From contig JAIWNF010000002.1 in the NCBI GenBank assembly GCA_025093555.1, positions 868,001 to 932,000 of the forward strand: a DNA stretch of 64,000 nucleotides, given 5' to 3'. The notes under the pieces are model-generated. The model was not told the DNA's origin. It saw only the letters and a list, made by a program, of their open reading frames with translations, and did no database searches. This DNA comes from Circinella umbellata. Lineage: Eukaryota > Mucoromycota > Mucoromycetes > Mucorales > Lichtheimiaceae. Each line of letters begins with the position of its first letter. Within the stretch, counting starts at the first letter, position 1. The position numbers and the translations under genes were made by a program. Of this stretch, positions 59,141 to 64,000 are shown piece after piece.

Positions 59141-61696
59141 ATGCCGTCTGTAGAAAATTCAAAGCAGGGAAGTCAAGGAGCAGAAAGAAAGAAAGGCAAA
59201 AAACCAATATTAACCAAGTACAGATCATCATCTATCTACGTTATGATAACAATATGCTTCTCGGTTGCAACTAATGTATATATGTTTCTTTTTTTAGTAA
59301 ATACGTATACGTAAACGCATCATATAAAGATGTATACTATAAATTATAGCAGTACGTATAACTAATTTAAGTATTATATTGAATATATAGGAGATAATAT
59401 ACGGTGCCATAACTCCAATTAGTGAGTAGATAAATGGCACTAAAATATACTTTCTTTTTTCAAATCTTCTCATGCGATGCACTAATGCATGTAAAATTTT
59501 TCTAGTGCCGTTTGTAATTAGCGCTATCCAACAAGGAAAATCATTCAGTAACTCAACTGTAGTTCCGGATCATAATAAAGATGTTGATATTACAGATGTA
59601 TCTAGTGTTAATGGAACACTTCTAGCTATGTATTATGCCGCTTTTGCGATTGCATCTCCTGTATTTGGATACATATGTACGATAATTATGACTTATAGTC
59701 GTTTTTATGTTTTTGGGGTCGTAATTCAAGCTTTAAATATCTGCTGATAAGTAAAAAAAAAGAGAGAGAAGAAGCTGATACACATTATCCTACTATATTC
59801 CAGGTGATCACTATGAAGCAACGCAAAGAAAAATTTTCAGTATATTAGCCATCTGTATTCAAATGGGATCACTTTTTTTGTTCATTTTTGCCACAGATTT
59901 TTGGATGTTTGTATTCGCTCGTGTGCTTCAAGGATTTGCTACCGGTGGTATTTCAACAATTGGATATGTTATTGTTGCGGATACATTTCCTCCTGAAGCC
60001 CTTGGAACTCAGGTCATTATCCCTTCAAACAAAACTTACATACAAAGCTCTAATATTCTTTTCTTACGTAATTTGTTTTATCCTAATAGATTGGAATTGT
60101 AAGCATGTGCGTTATGGGAGGGTTAGCGGCCGGGGCTCCTGTTGGAGGTACGTAAAATATCGTTGAACACAAAAATCTTTCAAGCAGTTACAAAAACACA
60201 GTGAAAAAAAAGCTCTAACTCCAGTATTTTTCTAAACACATTATTCTTGTTTAATGTAGGCAGTAGGTAATTAAAACGTATGTCTCGTTTGCTACGAGAG
60301 ACCCTTCTTTTATACGAAATCCAGGTGTGATATCTAATATTACACTAATATTTTATCAACTTTTTTTTACTAAACGTACATCAATAGCATTATTTCACCA
60401 CTATGGATACAAAATACCTTTTGTTTTTGGTATTTCTGTAGCTGGAGTTGTGCTCTTTCTGTATCTTGGCTTGGTGGAACGAAGGAACAATCCAGACGAA
60501 TGGTTTGAAATCTACAAGGAAAATAATAACTTCACCATAAAAAACAACCATGGTAGCAATAATCAAGACAGCAGCTTTTATTTTGATTCAGAAAAACACA
60601 TACCAGGAAGTAATAGTAACAACCGCACTTTCTGCAATAAGCATGTCACAGAAAAGGAAAACAAAAATTTATCTTCAACATCCAGTATCAAATATAGTGT
60701 TGAACAACCAGATAGAGAGAACCATAAACAAGATCCAGGAACAATAATGACAAATACGTTACATTCTACTTCACAATCCCAATTATCATTATCAAAAGCA
60801 CAATCTATAACTTCTCACCATTACAATAAATCGAATAATAAAATTACCATGCTTCAGTTATTACGTAGTCCTCGCATATGGACGACAATGCTTGTCTCAT
60901 TTTGTTCAGGTTGGGCGGTTGTCGGATTTGAGGTTTGTCTTTAGTATTACAATATTTTTTATTATTGCGATTTTATACTGATTAACTTATTTTCAACTAT
61001 TATTGTATATTGGTCTTCTGTTGCGCAGCCAACACTTCCGATCTATCTAAACATTCAATGGGGATATAATTCTAGTCAAATTGGTCTTTTACTGGTAACA
61101 CAATTAATTCCGTCAGCAGTTGCTTCAATAATAGCCGGTCGTATCTATGATCGGATTGGTGGTAAACTACTCTGTTTTTCAGCCCTCTTATTAGATGGTG
61201 CTTCTGTTGCACTTTCAGGAATTCCTAATAGGAATACGTCGGTTGCACCGCTAATTGTTACGACCAGTGGAAATGAATTTTTCGCTTCTATGTATAAGGC
61301 GGCGACATTGGCTGAAGCGATGTATGCTACTAGAGCATTAAGATCAAGAAATAGTAGTAGTACTGACGACGATGATGATTATGACACTGATGGTGATAGT
61401 GCATGTGCATATGGACTAGCTAACATGTCATTTGCAATAGGTATATATTATAACTATATAGTAATAAGCATACAAATTTTAAACATTGCGCTTTGTTATC
61501 ACAAACGTTTTTTATAAATATAGGATGCTTTCTGAGTCCATTGTTATGTGGTTACCTATACGACCATCTAAACTTTATGATGATGTGCATCATTATTTCA
61601 TGCGTTTTGTTTTTTGCTGCCCCATTTGCATTGTTGTTCTTAGAAAGCAAACAAGATATTAGTCTCTCATCGATCAAGAAAAAATTGGCTTATTAA
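59141..61696 (+). CDS. MFS transporter, DHA/vesicular amine (SLC18)-like
   Basis: Eight exons can be joined in phase: 59141-59275, 59391-59421 (31 nt), 59506-59676, 59804-60012, 60090-60147, 60388-60932, 61029-61440 and 61524-61696, giving 577 residues. The joined N-half reads SVATN-EIIYGAITPIMPFVISAIQQ, the usual TM1/loop of drug:H+ antiporters and vesicular amine transporters. 'GYICDHY' lies in the TM2-3 loop, 'FVFARVLQGFATGG' in TM4 and 'AAGAPVGG' in TM5 (motif C-like). 'HHYGYKIPFVFGI' precedes TM6. The TM6-7 loop is a long Asn/Ser-rich insert (about 235-350). The C-half has 'GRIYDRIGGK' and 'LCGYLYDHLNF', and an acidic insert (about 490-505). The exporter substrate is unknown. The 31 nt exon and exon 6 acceptor (60387) were chosen by family similarity and phase; they are the least certain joins. 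Confidence 0.8.
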
Positions 61697-61894
61697 TCTG
61701 CCCCACCGAACGATAGAATAGTTGAAAACAATCAGTCAAAAATATAAACAAAATAAAATAAAATGAAGTAAAGTTATATACCTTTATTATATGAGTTTGG
61801 TATAAAATATAGATGTTTGGGAGTATCATAATATTTCAATTAGTATTCAGTCCTACTATGTCACATAACGTTCCAAGAAGCTCGTTATAGTATT

Positions 61895-64000
61895 TCACAG
61901 GGTTATCAATGGCCTGCAGAATTTTGATGGTCTCATTAGTGGCAGTATTATTACCCGACGGTGTTTAGAACATTTCAGCTTTCGAAAAATGACGGTTTCT
62001 GTGTTTTTGTTGTGTTTTTTCCATTCGATCGCACAGAGAGGTCGAGTTTTATCATTATTTGTGACCATGGCGTCAATTTTCTGCCATATGTAGCAGATCC
62101 AACATCAACTCTGTAAACATTTATTTTTAATAAATTTTCGCATATCCTTCGTAACAGATGACGTGATCTCCCTCCACTGTCGTCCACCCATAAAAAACAA
62201 GCAAACAGGCATAATATATTATTATCATAGTTATCCAGAAGAAGGCTTATTAATTAAATTGTTGCTTTCTACTTACGTCTGTGACTTTAGTTCTTCATGA
62301 CGTCGAAAAAGAATTTTTATTATGGGGTATATTGCCAAGATAAAATCTGCTTCGCTTGATTTTGTGTCCTGGTTTAGCTCGTTCCACTCCTCTACAATAT
62401 TGACACTGTAAAGTAAAATTAGAAATATACGAGTTCAAATATGGATCAATGACGGGCCTACCAGAATCATTATACATACAGGTAATAAAATATTTCCAAG
62501 GTTTCTAATGCTAACGGATCCTTGGTAGATCTTAAGATATCGATGCGTTTTTTACTGATACGAATCAATACCTCATTCTTATCAGGCATTAATTTATTCA
62601 AAGGCTACCAATAGAATGTTTTACGTAAGAGATAAGGAATCGTGTAGAGCATTTGATATTGATACGTACCACATAAACATCATCAATAATTAATGAAATA
62701 GGATCAAATTTATCATTTCAGGAAGACTAGGTCTGGCCGATAGATCATTCCGGTAGTGTACACCAGAGATTTTAAGGATCTACCCTTGAAAGACCTCAGA
62801 AAGAGCTTAGTAAGAGCAAGGCTCTCAAACCTTTAGGATGAAACACCTTAAGATACATTCCTCAGATGACATACTAGAAATAATCCATCATAATAAACGA
62901 TTCATATAAATAGACCCACCCGTACATAGAATAATAATCTTTATCTTCTTTCTTAAGAGTAGACACCGTTTCAAAGGACTCATGGTTTTTGTTACAAATC
63001 CAAACATTTTCGTCATCAATCGAATTCTTAAATATAGTTTTGATTTTGCTATTAAGTGTGCTACATGTATACGACAAGTCAGTCTTTTAACATCTTATAT
63101 TAGATTACACTATGTAATTGCATTGCGATGAGTTTATATCCACATACAAAACCTACTTTAAAGAACATATTTCACGAGTATTTTTTGTGTCAAAGTTTGA
63201 AAGTAGTTTATGTGCTAATCTTTCAAACGTGCGGCACACATTTTCAGAGTATTCCCGTGGTTGTTCTGGTGGTGTTGCTGATCTATTCAATACCTGTACA
63301 TACTAAACGTTAGTGGGGTCTTCATATTAGGGCCTAACCTGATCAGGAAAATGAACAGATGAAGAATGAGAATAAATGTAACATATCCGAGTGTTCTTCA
63401 CCTTGGCATACAGCCAGTTCGTGTTTTGGTATTGTTCGTTAATATCTATTTCTTCACCATTATCCAGGATAAGGATCATATTTTCAAATGTCTTGCATTG
63501 CTTTTCTTGACAATGCTCTTCTTGGTTTAATTGCTGTGTGGGTGTTTCATTGTCCGTATCTGGAGCTCGAGGGTTTTTTTTGGATAGTACCTTGTTATGC
63601 TACACACGATCAAATATATATAATTAGTCGAAATACGCAACCAGTGTAACTATCAAAACCAGCTAGAAATACAACTTACTAAATTTTCTTTTAAAATAAT
63701 TACTTCTCCAGTGGCGTAACGTTCCGCTAGACCGCTAGCTGTCGTTTTTAAAGATAAGTCCACATTTTGAAATCTTAATGCATACGGACGATTGTCCCAG
63801 AATTTTTTGAAATCATTGGTAGACTTCCACTTAGCAAACGATTTTTTTTATTTTTTCAATTTGGGGTTCTTGAGATAATCCGAAAGCATTAATAACGTTG
63901 AGATATTTCGCAACTGTGCAATTTTGTTCGTTAAATGGGAACTTGTCAATAAACAATTCAACTGATAGATTTTTGATATTATTTTTATACCAATCAACCA
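61895..64000 (-). pseudogene. 3' part of a decayed multi-exon gene, D...ExK motif (runs off the window)
   Basis: Coding-like blocks on the minus strand are separated by intron-like gaps. They include 63680-64000 (VDWYKNNIKNLSVELFIDKF... with a one-base frameshift in an 8-A run at about 63842-63849, then FAKWKSTNDFKKFWDNRPYA), 63402-63599 (HNKVLSKKNPRAPDTDNE...), 63160-63293 (VLNRSATPPEQPREYSENVC) and about 62876-63080 (SKIKTIFKNSIDDENVWICN). The chain continues with about 62492-62609 (PLNKLMPDKNEVLIRISKKR), about 62281-62408 (EEWNELNQDTKSSEADFIL) and 61895-62085 (KIDAMVTNNDKTRPLCAIEWKKHNK...). The last block has an Asp (62072-62074) and E-x-K (from 62026), typical of PD-(D/E)XK nuclease cores. 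Some junctions do not keep phase. It resembles multicopy genes I recall from Mucorales; no name is known to me. A living gene with a sequencing error at the A-run is the alternative. Confidence 0.5.

Noticed and set aside
1..64000. CRISPR arrays, rRNA genes or bacterial operons
   Set aside because: None seen; the gene structure is eukaryotic with spliceosomal introns.

Overview
The window looks like nuclear DNA of an early-diverging filamentous fungus, most likely a Mucoromycota/Mucorales species of the Rhizopus/Mucor kind. It is AT-rich, genes are split by many short GT..AG introns (roughly 50-250 bp), and housekeeping genes are closely packed with long homopolymer and poly-pyrimidine tracts around them. 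Two decayed multi-exon genes resemble multicopy families that I associate with Mucorales genomes. The genus is an inference from gene content.

Left third (1-21.2 kb) is accessory DNA. It opens with a decayed MFS transporter (992-2490), a diverged relative of the intact transporter at 45346-47335. A very large inverted repeat follows: two ~4.83 kb arms (2935-7761 and 16384-21212) around an 8.6 kb spacer. Most of each arm matches its partner almost perfectly, but the outer ~0.35 kb is clearly diverged. Each arm holds a decayed Gln-rich gene and about 3.6 copies of a ~375 bp tandem unit. The spacer holds a 1.56 kb Mutator-like DNA transposon remnant (9068-10629) with inverted ends, a probable 11 bp target duplication and a truncated transposase. 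It also holds a decayed multi-exon gene (10773-13096) with a nuclease-like D...ExK pattern.

Middle and right (22.5-61.7 kb) is ordinary chromosome. In order: a single-pass membrane protein with adhesin-like repeats (22490-23969, -); a large disordered Ser/Thr-rich protein (26619-29459, +); a TMEM164-family membrane protein (30238-31389, +); TYW1 for tRNA wybutosine synthesis (32109-34596, -); two small uncertain genes (36007-36309, -, and 36819-37319, +); a membrane-anchored START/SRPBCC-like protein (37605-38483, -); NOP56 of box C/D snoRNPs (39594-41417, -); ATG6/Beclin (42503-44430, +); a probable mitochondrial ribosomal protein mL59 (44609-45098, -); a Dal5-like transporter (45346-47335, -); a gene-free 4.2 kb stretch; Mediator subunit MED13 (51560-57893, +); and a DHA/SLC18-like MFS transporter (59141-61696, +). 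The right edge (61895-64000, -) is the 3' part of another decayed multi-exon gene ending in a second D...ExK pattern.

The intact genes do not form a pathway; they are independent single-gene units. The unusual biology is in the inverted-repeat region: near-identical arms, a sharp identity step that suggests arm-to-arm gene conversion, a tandem array at the inner edge of each arm, and an interior of mobile and decayed genes. Exon boundaries given below were worked out by hand from splice sites and reading phase.
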